DNA of 64,000 nucleotides from Planctomycetota bacterium (GCA_028280485.1 JANQLS010000049.1:186001-250000), one strand, 5' to 3'. Positions 24,547-32,975 are shown, numbered from the stretch's first letter. Made by a program: numbers and translations. The notes: generated by a model not told the origin, from the sequence alone.

Positions 24547-25363
24547 ATCTCAAGACACCAGCTCACTTCAAGCCTTCACTCCCGAAGAGATGCAATCTTT
24601 GTTGGAGCGCTTTTTCCATCCCGACACCAAACCCGAACTCTTACGTGTTCCGGGGCGTATCGAAGAACGTGCCGATGGAGTCGTCGGAAGATTGCCCTAC
24701 GAAGATTTGGACACCACCATCATCTTGAAGTTTTGGGTCCGTCCCGGAATTAAAGGAAAACTGAAGTGGGGCTTGGGAAAAAGCTCCGCTCAAACGGAAT
24801 ACAAAGCCTTAGAGCACCTCTACAATCACGGCATGCGAGTCCCCCAGCCTTTAGGCCTATGTCGCGTCCCGGCTTGTGGGCGGCCTTATACCGAATCGAT
24901 GTTTATGTCAGATTTAGGTAAGACCGTTCGTGGTCCTGATTACCTCGAAGACTTGCTCAAGAAGGGTGAAACCGAAAAGGCCGATCTCTTTCTCGAACAG
25001 ATGATTCAGATCACAGAAGAATTACTCGATGCCAAAGTCATCGATACGGATCACGGAATCAACAACACGGTGGTAACCATGGAGGAAGAACCTATTCGGA
25101 TCGATTTTGAAGTGGCTCGCATCGTCAACGATCCTTACCAAGAACACCAGCAACTCGCTAAGATGATCGGCCGCTACATCATCACCTACGCCTTCGTCAT
25201 TCAACCCGATATGGAGGCGATTATCGCCTACGCTGAAAAGCTCTACGATCGATTGAAGATCGATAAAAAAGTACGAGGATTAATTCGTCAGTATACGGAT
25301 GCTGCTTATGATCTACAGCGCACTTCGCGAGGCATTGATTATACGTTGGAGTTGCCAGTGTAG
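24539..25363 (+). CDS. Lipopolysaccharide kinase (Kdo/WaaP)-like protein
   Basis: Start at ATG 24539, overlapping the flippase stop by 8 bp; an in-frame upstream start exists but would lie deep inside the flippase gene. About 274 residues. TTIILKFWVRPG near 60 has the candidate ATP-anchoring Lys, TEYKALEHLYNHGMRVPQPLG near 82 the helix-C Glu, DTDHGINNTVV near 169 takes the place of HxDxxxxN and RIDFEVARIVNDP near 187 of DFG. This is the protein-kinase-like fold of Kdo kinase/RIO-like enzymes, which phosphorylate sugars of lipid-linked glycans. The coupling to a flippase suggests the lipid-linked unit as substrate. Its TAG stop is part of a GTAGTCCGC repeat. Confidence 0.78.
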   Translation: MTKSQDTSSLQAFTPEEMQSLLERFFHPDTKPELLRVPGRIEERADGVVGRLPYEDLDTTIILKFWVRPGIKGKLKWGLGKSSAQTEYKALEHLYNHGMRVPQPLGLCRVPACGRPYTESMFMSDLGKTVRGPDYLEDLLKKGETEKADLFLEQMIQITEELLDAKVIDTDHGINNTVVTMEEEPIRIDFEVARIVNDPYQEHQQLAKMIGRYIITYAFVIQPDMEAIIAYAEKLYDRLKIDKKVRGLIRQYTDAAYDLQRTSRGIDYTLELPV

Positions 25364-25454
25364 TCCGCACGCTCTACGTGCGGATGGTAGTAGGCACAAG
25401 TTGTCCGCACTCTCCGAGTGCGGATGGCAGAAGGCACACGCCGTGTGCCGTCCG
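25360..25454 (+). repeat. Cluster of GTAG-type hairpin modules overlapping a stop codon
   Basis: Four modules in a row: GTAGTCCGCACGCTCTACGT.. (25360-25384, whose TAG is the kinase stop), a truncated GTAGTAGGCACA (to 25400), TCCGCACTCTCCGAGTGCGG (25404-25423) and AAGGCACACGCCGTGTGCC (25431-25449). Confidence 0.88.
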
Positions 25455-25490
25455 ATGCGAACACGTGATACTGATTCAAGAGAACATAAT

Positions 25491-25534
25491 AAAAAGAAGA
25501 GGCTATTCTTAATCGAGTGGCCTCTTCTTTTTTT
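25491..25534. terminator. Bidirectional terminator between convergent genes
   Basis: GAAGAGGC (25496-25503) pairs with GCCTCTTC (25520-25527), A run before, seven Ts after. Midway between the kinase and sulfotransferase stops. Confidence 0.9.
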
Positions 25535-25561
25535 ATAGTTGGATTTTTATTTCAAAAAAGA

Positions 25562-25587
25562 ACGGCACACGGCGTGTGCCTTCTACC
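25562..25587 (-). repeat. GTAG-type hairpin directly after a stop codon
   Basis: Minus strand GGTAGAAGGCACACGCCGTG then TGCCGT; it begins immediately after the TAG stop of the sulfotransferase gene (25588-25590). Confidence 0.85.
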
Positions 25588-26652
25588 CTAGCTCTGCCAG
25601 GTGTAATCGATGCGACTCACAACTTGCTCGGGTTGCCACCACTCTTCCATTTCAGTACCAGAGAGCAGTTGTTGAATCATCTCATGATCTTCTTCGGGAA
25701 GCATGCTATCCCAAGAACAAGATTTCTCTTTCCAGTTCTTAGCGTGAGACTCCACGTATTGAGCGACTTTCGGCTCCCACTCTAATCCACTTATATCGTA
25801 GAGCTGTTTAGAAGTCGTCACCCCATCCTGAACGACTTGTTCGTCGAGAACTAGTTCGTACTGTTCTTTGCCTACTCCCGCACGATGCACAACGAGAGCT
25901 GCGTACCGCCAAAACAAAAGCTCGGCTTCTGCATTCGAAAGACGATCGATATCTCCGAATTGCTCTCGCGCTTCCGGATCGATTTCAGCCACTGATCGTA
26001 GACGATTCAGGTTGTTTTGATAGACGAAGTCTTCGGGATGGCTGGCGAGGTGACGGATGCGCCAAGAGTTTAAGCAACCCGCGGGATGGCGAACGATGTG
26101 AATCACTTTAACTCGAGGTCGATTCTCTAAAACCCAACGGATCAATCCTGAAGATTGATTGAACTTGAGAATCAAGAAAGCGTCTTCAAGTCGTGACTTC
26201 GATCCCGCCCACCAGGGTAAGGGCCATTCTTCTTTTTTTAGGGAAGGAGAAAGGATCCCCATCATCTTGCGCATCGTTCGAGATGCGAGGGGCTTCATCA
26301 ATCCTGTTGAACGGATGCCTTCATAAAGATGATTCTTTTGGGGAGGGGGAAGAAAATCACGGTCACCCATCCGTTCATGGGTCCACTTAACGGCGTCATC
26401 CCAACCTTGTTCGAGAATATCGACTTCAGACGGCGGGATCGCCCAGCCTCGAGGAAACTCTCGAATCGCTTTAAACGGGGAAGTGAGGTTGTTGTAAGGC
26501 TCGTTTCGACAATGGGTATGAGAACTTTGATCGAAGATGTGAAGCAGGCGCTTACTTCCTGATCCCCCATTCCCCACGATGATGACGTAATCCCACTGGC
26601 GTTCAGTTGATCCCGATTGCTCTTCTGATTCGGGTCGTGGACTTTCCATCAA
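25588..26652 (-). CDS. Sulfotransferase-family protein
   Basis: 354 residues. VIIVGNGGSGSKRLLHIFDQSSHTHCRNEPYN near 24-55 is the phosphosulfate-binding loop in a variant form (GxGGSGSKRL rather than GxxKSGTT), with the conserved acceptor-side ..C.NEP.. block. VKVIHIVRHPAGCLNSWRIRHL near 181-202 carries the 3'-phosphate-binding Arg and Ser. LILKFNQSSGLIRWVLE near 161 is the helix before it. Members of this branch sulfate glycans or small molecules; the substrate is unknown. It follows the methyltransferase gene by 35 bp on the same strand, so both likely share a transcript. Its TAG stop is followed at once by a GTAG-hairpin repeat. Confidence 0.82.
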   Translation of the reverse strand: MMESPRPESEEQSGSTERQWDYVIIVGNGGSGSKRLLHIFDQSSHTHCRNEPYNNLTSPFKAIREFPRGWAIPPSEVDILEQGWDDAVKWTHERMGDRDFLPPPQKNHLYEGIRSTGLMKPLASRTMRKMMGILSPSLKKEEWPLPWWAGSKSRLEDAFLILKFNQSSGLIRWVLENRPRVKVIHIVRHPAGCLNSWRIRHLASHPEDFVYQNNLNRLRSVAEIDPEAREQFGDIDRLSNAEAELLFWRYAALVVHRAGVGKEQYELVLDEQVVQDGVTTSKQLYDISGLEWEPKVAQYVESHAKNWKEKSCSWDSMLPEEDHEMIQQLLSGTEMEEWWQPEQVVSRIDYTWQS

Positions 26653-26687
26653 GACTCGCTCCTCTGGTCCCAGCTTTCTGATTCGAC

Positions 26688-27437
26688 TCAGATCTTTTTG
26701 GCTTCGATGAAGGTGTAGTAGCCACCACCGAGAACGGCATTCGAATTGGCGTGATCTAAGTAGTTCATATCACGTTTTTCAGAAGATAGTAACTTAGAAG
26801 CCAATTTCACGAGGAAACTGATGGGCTTCAAGATCTTATGATTCTTACGAACGGAAGCGGCGTGCAATCCAATCACTTCGAAACCAGCATCCTTCAAGGC
26901 ATTTTCGATCGTCAACCAAGTGAGGTGAATTCTTACTCGGGCTTCGGGAACGAGCTCATTCCCCTGACCTGGAGGACGATACTCCATATTCCCGTAGAGA
27001 AGGAAGCGCAATCTTTGGGCGATATTACAGAAGTTGTTAGCGTTGATGTACACATGTCCGCCCGGACGAATAATGCGGTGGAACTCTTTGATCGTCCCCG
27101 AGGCATTCCACAGGCGGTGGATGGCGTTAGCGAAGACAACCGCATCGAAGCACTCATCCTCAAAGGGAAGTGTTTTGTTGAAATCAGCCGTCGTAAACTC
27201 AACCCCTTCGATATTGAAGTTATCTGGGTGAATATCGGCAGCGTGCACATCCCAACCTTGCTCTTTCAGATGGCCCGTCAAAGCTCCCTGACCACAACAA
27301 GCATCCAAGATTTTACAGGGCGTCTTCGTCGCAAAGACCTTCTTCATGGTGTCATGGGAATCATCGGCTCCCATCACCATTACGCCCGCTGGCTTGCTTT
27401 GATCTTCTTTTTGAACTTCGGTTACGTTCTCAGACAT
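26688..27437 (-). CDS. Class I SAM-dependent methyltransferase
   Basis: Start at ATG 27437, five bases after GGAG, is better than the in-frame TTG at 27452; about 249 residues. ILDACCGQGALTGHL near 42 is motif I, VHAADIHPDN near 63 the acidic loop (motif post I), FEDECFDAVVFANAIHRL near 90 motif II/III and RPGGHVYINAN near 122 the last strand. The fold is Methyltransf_11/25-like. The C-terminal half (LTWLTIENALKDAGFEVIGLHAA) is typical of sugar or lipid O-methyltransferases. Upstream of the sulfotransferase gene; the pair probably decorates the same glycan. Confidence 0.88.
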   Translation of the reverse strand: MSENVTEVQKEDQSKPAGVMVMGADDSHDTMKKVFATKTPCKILDACCGQGALTGHLKEQGWDVHAADIHPDNFNIEGVEFTTADFNKTLPFEDECFDAVVFANAIHRLWNASGTIKEFHRIIRPGGHVYINANNFCNIAQRLRFLLYGNMEYRPPGQGNELVPEARVRIHLTWLTIENALKDAGFEVIGLHAASVRKNHKILKPISFLVKLASKLLSSEKRDMNYLDHANSNAVLGGGYYTFIEAKKI

Positions 27438-27788
27438 GGGCTCTCCAATCAAGAACTGGAATGTTATTCCTAGAATCCTTAAATGATCTCAACTCTCTCG
27501 AGAGTTTCTAATGTGTAAATTTGTAACTACCGAAGAGGGAATCCATTCTGATTCCGATGAATTTAACACATCGGCAGTTGATAAAACTTCGGCTGGTCAG
27601 GGGCTGCGACTCAATGAGTTTCTAGGGGAGGAACTCAGAAAATCAAAAAAACATTGAACGAAGTTCCATAAATCTAAGCCATAGATCCACGAACTCCGGT
27701 AATCTCAAATCCCCCGCGAGATTCAAGCACTAAAATTATCTAGCCCCGAGCGTAAGCGACGGGATAGTCTCTACGGGCTCAAATAAAG
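27438..27788. other. Intergenic region between methyltransferase start and beta-helix gene end
   Basis: No gene supported. Contains one solitary arm of the inverted-repeat family (27741-27766, listed separately). Presumed promoter of the methyltransferase-sulfotransferase unit. Confidence 0.5.
27741..27766. repeat. Solitary arm, AGCCCGGAGCGTAAGCGACGGG subtype
   Basis: tagccccgagcgtaagcgac then gggat matches the terminal arms of the 52367-52512 element with one base changed. Confidence 0.7.
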
Positions 27789-27836
27789 CACCCTTACGAA
27801 TAACAGAAGACTAAACTTCTCCTAACCGTAAGGGTG
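27789..27836 (-). terminator. Probable terminator of the beta-helix gene
   Basis: Stem CACCCTTACG/CGTAAGGGTG (27789-27798 with 27827-27836) with an inner AGAAG/CTTCT hairpin, followed on the minus strand by CTTTATTT. Starts 34 bp after the stop codon. Confidence 0.75.
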
Positions 27837-27869
27837 TTCATGAAATTGAATTTTCGTATCGCTGATCGC

Positions 27870-29804
27870 TTAGGGATTAAATCCAGCCCTCAAATATTGA
27901 TCAACAGCAGTCGCTGTATACTCTGTACGCCAATTGGAACGTGACTGAGTGCGAGCCCCCTCAACGAAGGCTTCTAATGAGGCTGTTCCTCCCAACATCC
28001 CGTGGTACGTTCCCAAATCTCGATTGGGATCCGAGAAGTTATTGGGATTCACCACGGAGGCCCTATCTTCTAAAGAAAAATCGAGCCAACGATTAAAGTT
28101 CATATCTTGCTCTTCAATCTCAAACCACGCTGAGGTTGTGAAATCACTCCAATAATTATTCCCGCTGAAAGCGAATTCATCAGGGATGATATTGTCGATC
28201 CTCACGATGGGTCGAATAGTAGAGCCTTCTAATCTCGGCACATAGAAACTGTTATCGATAATTTGGATATTCCTGTAATCCAAGGGATAACCATCATCAC
28301 TCATATGGAACCATAGGCCGATGCCATAGACTCCATAGACAAAATTGTTTCTAACGATGACGTTCTCTAATGGCTGCCAATTCGCGTCAGGTTCCGTTTC
28401 AAAGTGATTGGGCAAGTCAAGTTGAATGGCCGATTGAGCGACAAATTCAGCTGAGTTAATCAATAGATTTTCTTCGACGAGAAGATCGCGAGAAGCATTC
28501 AGCCAAACCGGCCCATGCTGGCCATCGTGACCGCACTTAACGACAACATTTCTTCTGACGACGACTCCCTGATTTTGCTCACCGGGAGACTTGCACTGAA
28601 CGGCGATAGCGTTTCGATTCTCGGAGAAAATATTTCCCTCGATCAAACCGTTAACCTGCGGCCCTCTAAACTTCAATCCGCGATTTGAGGCGCGGGTGAT
28701 GATGTTGTTTCGAATGGTCACATTCCGACCCGGCACACTGATATAAATGTTGTGTTCGTGAGTCAGACTTCGTCCGTTCTTATCGAAGAGATTCTCTTCG
28801 ATCGTGATATTCGTATGATCTCTTGAGAATAGGCCTACTGAAGGATTATCGACAACGACACTTCTTCTTAAAATAATGTGATCACACCTAGAGTATTGAA
28901 CTCCGATGTTGTAATTGGTTACGAAACAATCTTCGATCAAGATATTTGCGGGTTGGGCGCTATCCGTTCCTGCTACTTTGATTCCAGTAGCACTCCCACT
29001 GCCGTGGAAGGCGAGGCCAATAACTGCAACGTGACGAGCTTCACTTCTAAGAATGAGCCCATCTTCTTGCGAATTGATTCGAGGACGAGGGAGTGAATTG
29101 TCACCATAGGTTGAAATAACTAAGGGTTGAGTGCCTGAAGCTCCTGCGAAAGTCCAAGTACCGACGCCTTCATTCCAAGTATCACCCCGCTTTAAGAGAA
29201 CCCAGTCGGCTCGTCCGATTCCATTGCTCTGTCGATCGGCAACGATCTTACAAGCGCGGGATATCGTACGAACAGGCCGAACAGAACTGAGACCCGTGTT
29301 GTTGTCATCTCCTTCGGAAGAACTCACAAAGAGGATTTGACCTCCTGATGGATCTAAATTCGTCCAACCCTCATCGGAGGGATCAGGGAGGAGTTCAGGA
29401 AGGTCGACATCGGGTCGCGGTTGGTCCACTCCAGGATCGGGATCTGGATCTGGGTCAGGATCGGGGTCTGGATCAGGAGGATCGATAATTCCTCCTGGAG
29501 GCAGCTTACCCAAATAGAGATAGCTGAGCATCGCGACAACATCCGCGATATCGACATCCCCCGAATTATTGAAATCAGCATTTTGGGGCGCTTGTAAGGT
29601 CGCAGGATTTCCACGAAATAAGTACCCCAATAGCGCAACGGTATCCGAGATATCAAACCTCCCGCTACCGTTGGTATCACCAGCAACTCCGGCTTTGAGC
29701 TCATGGGTTAGTGTCGAGAATGACCCTATCATGAGAGCAAAGATCAAGATCAAGCATTGCGCGCGCCGACCAAGTCTTCGAGTGCCAAAGTTCAACGAAT
29801 TCAT
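27870..29804 (-). CDS. Secreted right-handed beta-helix protein with N-terminal dockerin-like doublet
   Basis: 644 residues; GGAGAAA precedes the ATG. Signal peptide near 18-38 (LILIFALMIGSFSTL) is followed by two EF-hand/dockerin-like repeats, DTNGSGRFDISDTVALLGYL near 42-61 and DFNNSGDVDIADVVAMLSYL near 77-96. A Pro-Asp repeat linker (DPDPDPDP.., 114-126) connects to a parallel beta-helix: ILFVSSSEGDDNNTG near 154, WVLLKRGDTWNEG near 196, then repeated I.dn.i..n strands such as HNIYISVPGRNVTIRNNIITRASNRGLKFRGP near 345-376. This is the polysaccharide lyase/epimerase-like pectate-lyase fold. Paralogue of the lipoprotein at 35228-36949. Here the anchor-like doublet is N-terminal, unlike the other two dockerin-like proteins in this window. 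Confidence 0.88.
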   Translation of the reverse strand: MNSLNFGTRRLGRRAQCLILIFALMIGSFSTLTHELKAGVAGDTNGSGRFDISDTVALLGYLFRGNPATLQAPQNADFNNSGDVDIADVVAMLSYLYLGKLPPGGIIDPPDPDPDPDPDPDPDPGVDQPRPDVDLPELLPDPSDEGWTNLDPSGGQILFVSSSEGDDNNTGLSSVRPVRTISRACKIVADRQSNGIGRADWVLLKRGDTWNEGVGTWTFAGASGTQPLVISTYGDNSLPRPRINSQEDGLILRSEARHVAVIGLAFHGSGSATGIKVAGTDSAQPANILIEDCFVTNYNIGVQYSRCDHIILRRSVVVDNPSVGLFSRDHTNITIEENLFDKNGRSLTHEHNIYISVPGRNVTIRNNIITRASNRGLKFRGPQVNGLIEGNIFSENRNAIAVQCKSPGEQNQGVVVRRNVVVKCGHDGQHGPVWLNASRDLLVEENLLINSAEFVAQSAIQLDLPNHFETEPDANWQPLENVIVRNNFVYGVYGIGLWFHMSDDGYPLDYRNIQIIDNSFYVPRLEGSTIRPIVRIDNIIPDEFAFSGNNYWSDFTTSAWFEIEEQDMNFNRWLDFSLEDRASVVNPNNFSDPNRDLGTYHGMLGGTASLEAFVEGARTQSRSNWRTEYTATAVDQYLRAGFNP

Positions 29805-30832
29805 TTTTTCTCCACGTACTAATTGCGAATTACAAATTAGTGAAAAGTTGAATCACAAAAGATTCACGAATTGAGTTCATTTTTGAAAACCATTTCAAAT
29901 CGAACAATTGAATGCACAAATTCACCAGCTTGGGACAAAGCTCGATTGCCAATGAATGCTCTTTTTGAGCCATTCACCAATAGAAGCTTTATACACAGGT
30001 GATAAGGGAAAGATTTCTAATGAAAATGAGCCTCAATCAATCAACTATGCGACTGCAATATTTGAGCATAGTGAATTGAGGGTCACTCTTCAGAAGAGCT
30101 CCTGAATCCGGTGCAATATGTTGTTGAAGAATCTGATTTTCTCCAGAACCCAAAACCAACTAGACGTAAAACCCAAACTCTAATGATTGGAAGTTTCAAA
30201 CCCAGCGAAATCCAATCTGCATTAGTTCCTGTGGATTAGACAGGGACTTGATAGAGCCTCATACCTCGTCTCAGATAAGTTCCCAATAAGTTGATAAGCT
30301 TATGGGACCCAAGGAGGTTTTACCTGGCTTTAACTCTACAAACCGAGATACCAACTCGGTTCATTTCTAGAAGAAAAAGGCGGGCTGCCAATCTAGAACC
30401 GAGTTAAAACCAATCAGAAGAATAATGCACAATCCGCTAAGTTCCAGACCTTATCAGATAAAGGCCTAGAAAGATTGCTTAAACTTCACTCCCCCCTATA
30501 AATAAAGGCTAAATTCGAGGCTCGAAAAAACTTAAGTTCACTTCATATCCTAAAGCATAGTCGTCAGGAAGATAGCTTCAGTTTAAACTTTGCAACACAA
30601 ACCTCTCTCTATCAAAGACCAACACTCAGTGGAGCTGCTTCAAACACGGGTATTACCGGTGCTTGTAACATTTCCCGCATTGGGCTAATCTTCAAATGGA
30701 TACTGCATTCAGGCTATCGAGCTGAGCTTATTCATATCCAGGGTCTAGATTCTCTACACATCAGGTACAAATCCCCGAACGGATCGCCTCAACTGGAATC
30801 CGCTCTTCGCCCATCATTAAAACAACACGATC
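29805..30832. other. 1-kb non-coding divergent region
   Basis: No frame with a credible start, ribosome site or family match on either strand. Contains a hairpin at 30341-30361 (AACCGAG, seven-base loop, CTCGGTT) with a second AACCGAG copy at about 30397 that could compete for pairing, and a CCCAATAAG..CTTATGGG palindrome near 30284-30306. Repeats of the two families found elsewhere are absent. Confidence 0.55.
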
Positions 30833-31822
30833 ATGTCAAACACCGGATCCAACACCGAGATGCTCACTACTGAAGAAAACTCCAAAATCGTCCCCGAGCC
30901 AGTGTTCTTGGTTGGAGCTGAACGATCGGGAACGACTTTATGTTTGCTCTTACTCGATCACCATCCCGAATTGTGCTTTCCGGGAGAGTTTGACTTCACG
31001 ATCAAGTTTATGCCCGAGGGAAAAGCTCCTGATCTTGAGGCCTATTACGAGTCGCTGAAAACTGATCGCATCTTCTTGTTTCACAAATTAGAGATCGATA
31101 AAGAGCTGAGCTTCGAAGAACTCGTCAACAGCTTCCTCATTCAAGAACGTGAGCGATCAGGAAAGCCAAAGATCGGAGCTTCGATTCACTTCAACTACGA
31201 CAACATCCTCAAAGTTTGGCCGAAGGCAAAATTGATTCACATGGTTCGGGATCCCCGCGACGTGGCGAGCTCTTGCATCCAAATGGGCTGGGCGGGAAAT
31301 GTTTGGTGTGCCATCGATAAATGGGTACACAGTGAAACCGAATGGGACAACATGTCGGCTTCAATCCCCGAGGATCAACTCTTAGAACTGAAGTTCGAAG
31401 ACCTCGTTCAGGATGTGGAAGGAAATCTCACCAAGATTTGTGAATTCATCGGCTTGGATTATTCTGCCGATATGCTTCGCTTCCACGAAGACACCACTTA
31501 CTCTCCGATCGATCCCAAGATCGCACAGAAGTGGCCGAAAAAGTTGACGGAAGATGAAGTTCGTTTAATCGAATCGAAGGTCGGTCCTCTCCTTGAGAAA
31601 AAAGGCTACGAGCCCAGCGGCCATCCCCCACTCCAGGTTGGTGCACTGCGCGGGTTCTTGCTCAAACTTCAAAGCGCTTATTGGACCCGTAAATTTCGCG
31701 TCAATCGCTACGGTTGGCGTCTTTGCCTTTTACGCCCCCTCGCCAAACTCTTAGGCATGAAAGGCTGGGTCGACAAGCTCGAACTCGAATTCAACGAGAT
31801 TCAAAATCAACATATTAAGTAG
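30833..31822 (+). CDS. Sulfotransferase-family protein (TPST-like)
   Basis: 329 residues. VFLVGAERSGTTLCLLLLDHHPELCFPGEFDF near 24-55 is the 5'-phosphosulfate loop in the RSGTT form with the P-E catalytic region, and LIHMVRDPRDVASSCIQMGW near 134-153 holds the 3'-phosphate site. LKFEDLVQDVEGNLTKICEFIGL near 187 is the usual terminal helix. These enzymes use PAPS; whether the acceptor is a sugar or a protein is unclear. The C-terminal 60 residues are basic with a mildly hydrophobic stretch (GWRLCLLRPLAKLLG). Its stop is the TAG of a GTAGTCC repeat. The N-terminal tail MSNTGSNTE resembles that of the 18595 sulfotransferase. Confidence 0.87.
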   Translation: MSNTGSNTEMLTTEENSKIVPEPVFLVGAERSGTTLCLLLLDHHPELCFPGEFDFTIKFMPEGKAPDLEAYYESLKTDRIFLFHKLEIDKELSFEELVNSFLIQERERSGKPKIGASIHFNYDNILKVWPKAKLIHMVRDPRDVASSCIQMGWAGNVWCAIDKWVHSETEWDNMSASIPEDQLLELKFEDLVQDVEGNLTKICEFIGLDYSADMLRFHEDTTYSPIDPKIAQKWPKKLTEDEVRLIESKVGPLLEKKGYEPSGHPPLQVGALRGFLLKLQSAYWTRKFRVNRYGWRLCLLRPLAKLLGMKGWVDKLELEFNEIQNQHIK

Positions 31823-31852
31823 TCCAATGTAGTCCGCATGCTCTGCATGCGG
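31819..31852 (+). repeat. GTAG-type hairpin overlapping a stop codon
   Basis: A partial copy GTAGTCC (31819-31825, containing the sulfotransferase TAG stop) precedes a full GTAGTCCGCATGCTCTGCAT + GCGG module (31829-31852). Confidence 0.85.
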
Positions 31853-31893
31853 CCTTCCTTAGAAAATCTTTTAATTTATTAATCTACAGCTCC

Positions 31894-32065
31894 ATTTCAA
31901 GCCCGAAGCGTCAGCGAGGGTCAGGCATCACTCTAACATTCTTACTTAATTCAGCTTTACTCTTATCGAGGGCTTTCTTCCTAATCAAACCGATACGCTT
32001 ATTAAATAATTTATGTACTTCAAGCCTACTACTAAAGTCCCTCGCTCACGCTTCGGGCTTGAAAT
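31894..32065. repeat. Inverted-repeat element, ATTTCAAGCCC subtype (172 bp)
   Basis: Terminal arms ATTTCAAGCCCGAAGCGTCA + GCGAGGG at the left and the reverse complement, one mismatch, at the right (32039-32065). The interior of about 118 bp is non-coding. Same arms at 50437 and 62388. Confidence 0.85.
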
Positions 32066-32186
32066 TCTTGAATCATCTAAAATAACAATTGAGTTGTAGC
32101 CGAACTCGTAAGAGTTTGGTTGAATCAATATAGATTATTTATGCTAGCAAGTTCTCTTTAATCTCTGAGAAGCTAAATTCCAATTA

Positions 32187-32744
32187 GTGAAAAAACTCCC
32201 CAAAAAAGTAACACTACTAACGATCACCATTAGCCTGACACTAATTGTCGCCCTCATCGCTTTAAATCAAAAATCAATAAGCGAGGCTTACTGGATCTAT
32301 CAATTAGAGAATGGCGAAGATCCAATTAGGGCCTCTCGGGAACTGGCTGAATTAAAGTGTTATCGAGCTATCCCTTTAATCGTTCAAGAAATGGAAAAAT
32401 TGATCGAAGAAGACACTGTCGGTATTCTTTTTGTTGCAGAAACCAGCGAAGTACATGTGTATAAATCAAGGTCCATATCAGACTTTAAACGAGAAGATTG
32501 GACCTCAGTTCATCCTTTGCTTTATTCAGTTTATTTAATGGGTAGAGATGGTGAGGACCAGCTTGTAAAAATCCAAAACAAATACCAGGACTATAGGGGA
32601 TTAAGATCGTATCCTACAATTGAACTCTCGAAGATTCGTTTACTTCATGCAGTAGATAAAATTCTTTTAGGATGGAAACAAAAGGCACATATTCGAGAGT
32701 CAAGGAAATTAAAGTACGAGAGTCCTGATCATTTTAAGTTTTGA
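32187..32744 (+). CDS. Hypothetical membrane-anchored protein with HEAT-like N-terminal region
   Basis: 185 residues from a GTG start. One N-terminal membrane segment (VTLLTITISLTLIVALIAL, about 8-26), then QKSISEAYWIYQLENGEDPIRASRELAELKCYRAIPLIVQEM, which reads as one HEAT-like helical pair, and an unrecognised remainder rich in charged residues. The same order (membrane segment, QKS.wEtwY, leucine-rich helices) is seen in the gene at 33501, so the two look like diverged paralogues. The gene is A+T-rich compared with the glycan genes around it and is flanked by inverted-repeat elements on both sides. No ribosome site is obvious. Function unknown. Confidence 0.62.
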   Translation: MKKLPKKVTLLTITISLTLIVALIALNQKSISEAYWIYQLENGEDPIRASRELAELKCYRAIPLIVQEMEKLIEEDTVGILFVAETSEVHVYKSRSISDFKREDWTSVHPLLYSVYLMGRDGEDQLVKIQNKYQDYRGLRSYPTIELSKIRLLHAVDKILLGWKQKAHIRESRKLKYESPDHFKF

Positions 32745-32813
32745 ATACGTGTTTCAATCAATCTCCTTCGGAGTACCTTTCCTTAAACCACCCATACGCC
32801 CCAAACACCTCAC

Positions 32814-32975
32814 CCGCCAGGGAAGCCCGAAGCTTTAGCGAGGGATAGAAGTGCCCGCAAGGCTTATTATTTTATAAGGCGTATTGACGATTAATATACG
32901 TTCTCGCTTCGACACGGCTCGCGGAGCGAGCCTACTACTAAGATCCCTCGCTAAAGCTTCGGGCTTCCCTGGCGG
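32814..32975. repeat. Inverted-repeat element with perfect 33-bp arms enclosing a GTAG hairpin
   Basis: Left arm 32814-32846 (CCGCCAGGGAAGCCCGAAGC..) and right arm 32943-32975 are exact reverse complements over 33 bp. Inside are the AAGGCTTA..TATACGTTCTCGC tail also seen after the elements at 19753 and 34646, and a GGCTCG/CGAGCC hairpin at 32914-32938. Confidence 0.9.

Noticed and set aside
26838..27473. Long plus-strand frame (211 codons)
   Set aside because: Lies wholly antisense to the methyltransferase gene, whose motifs are clear; a shadow frame.
29430..29490. Short tandem repeat (CAGGATCGGGTCTGG-like) as a DNA repeat element or CRISPR
   Set aside because: It encodes the Asp-Pro linker of the beta-helix protein; no spacer structure.
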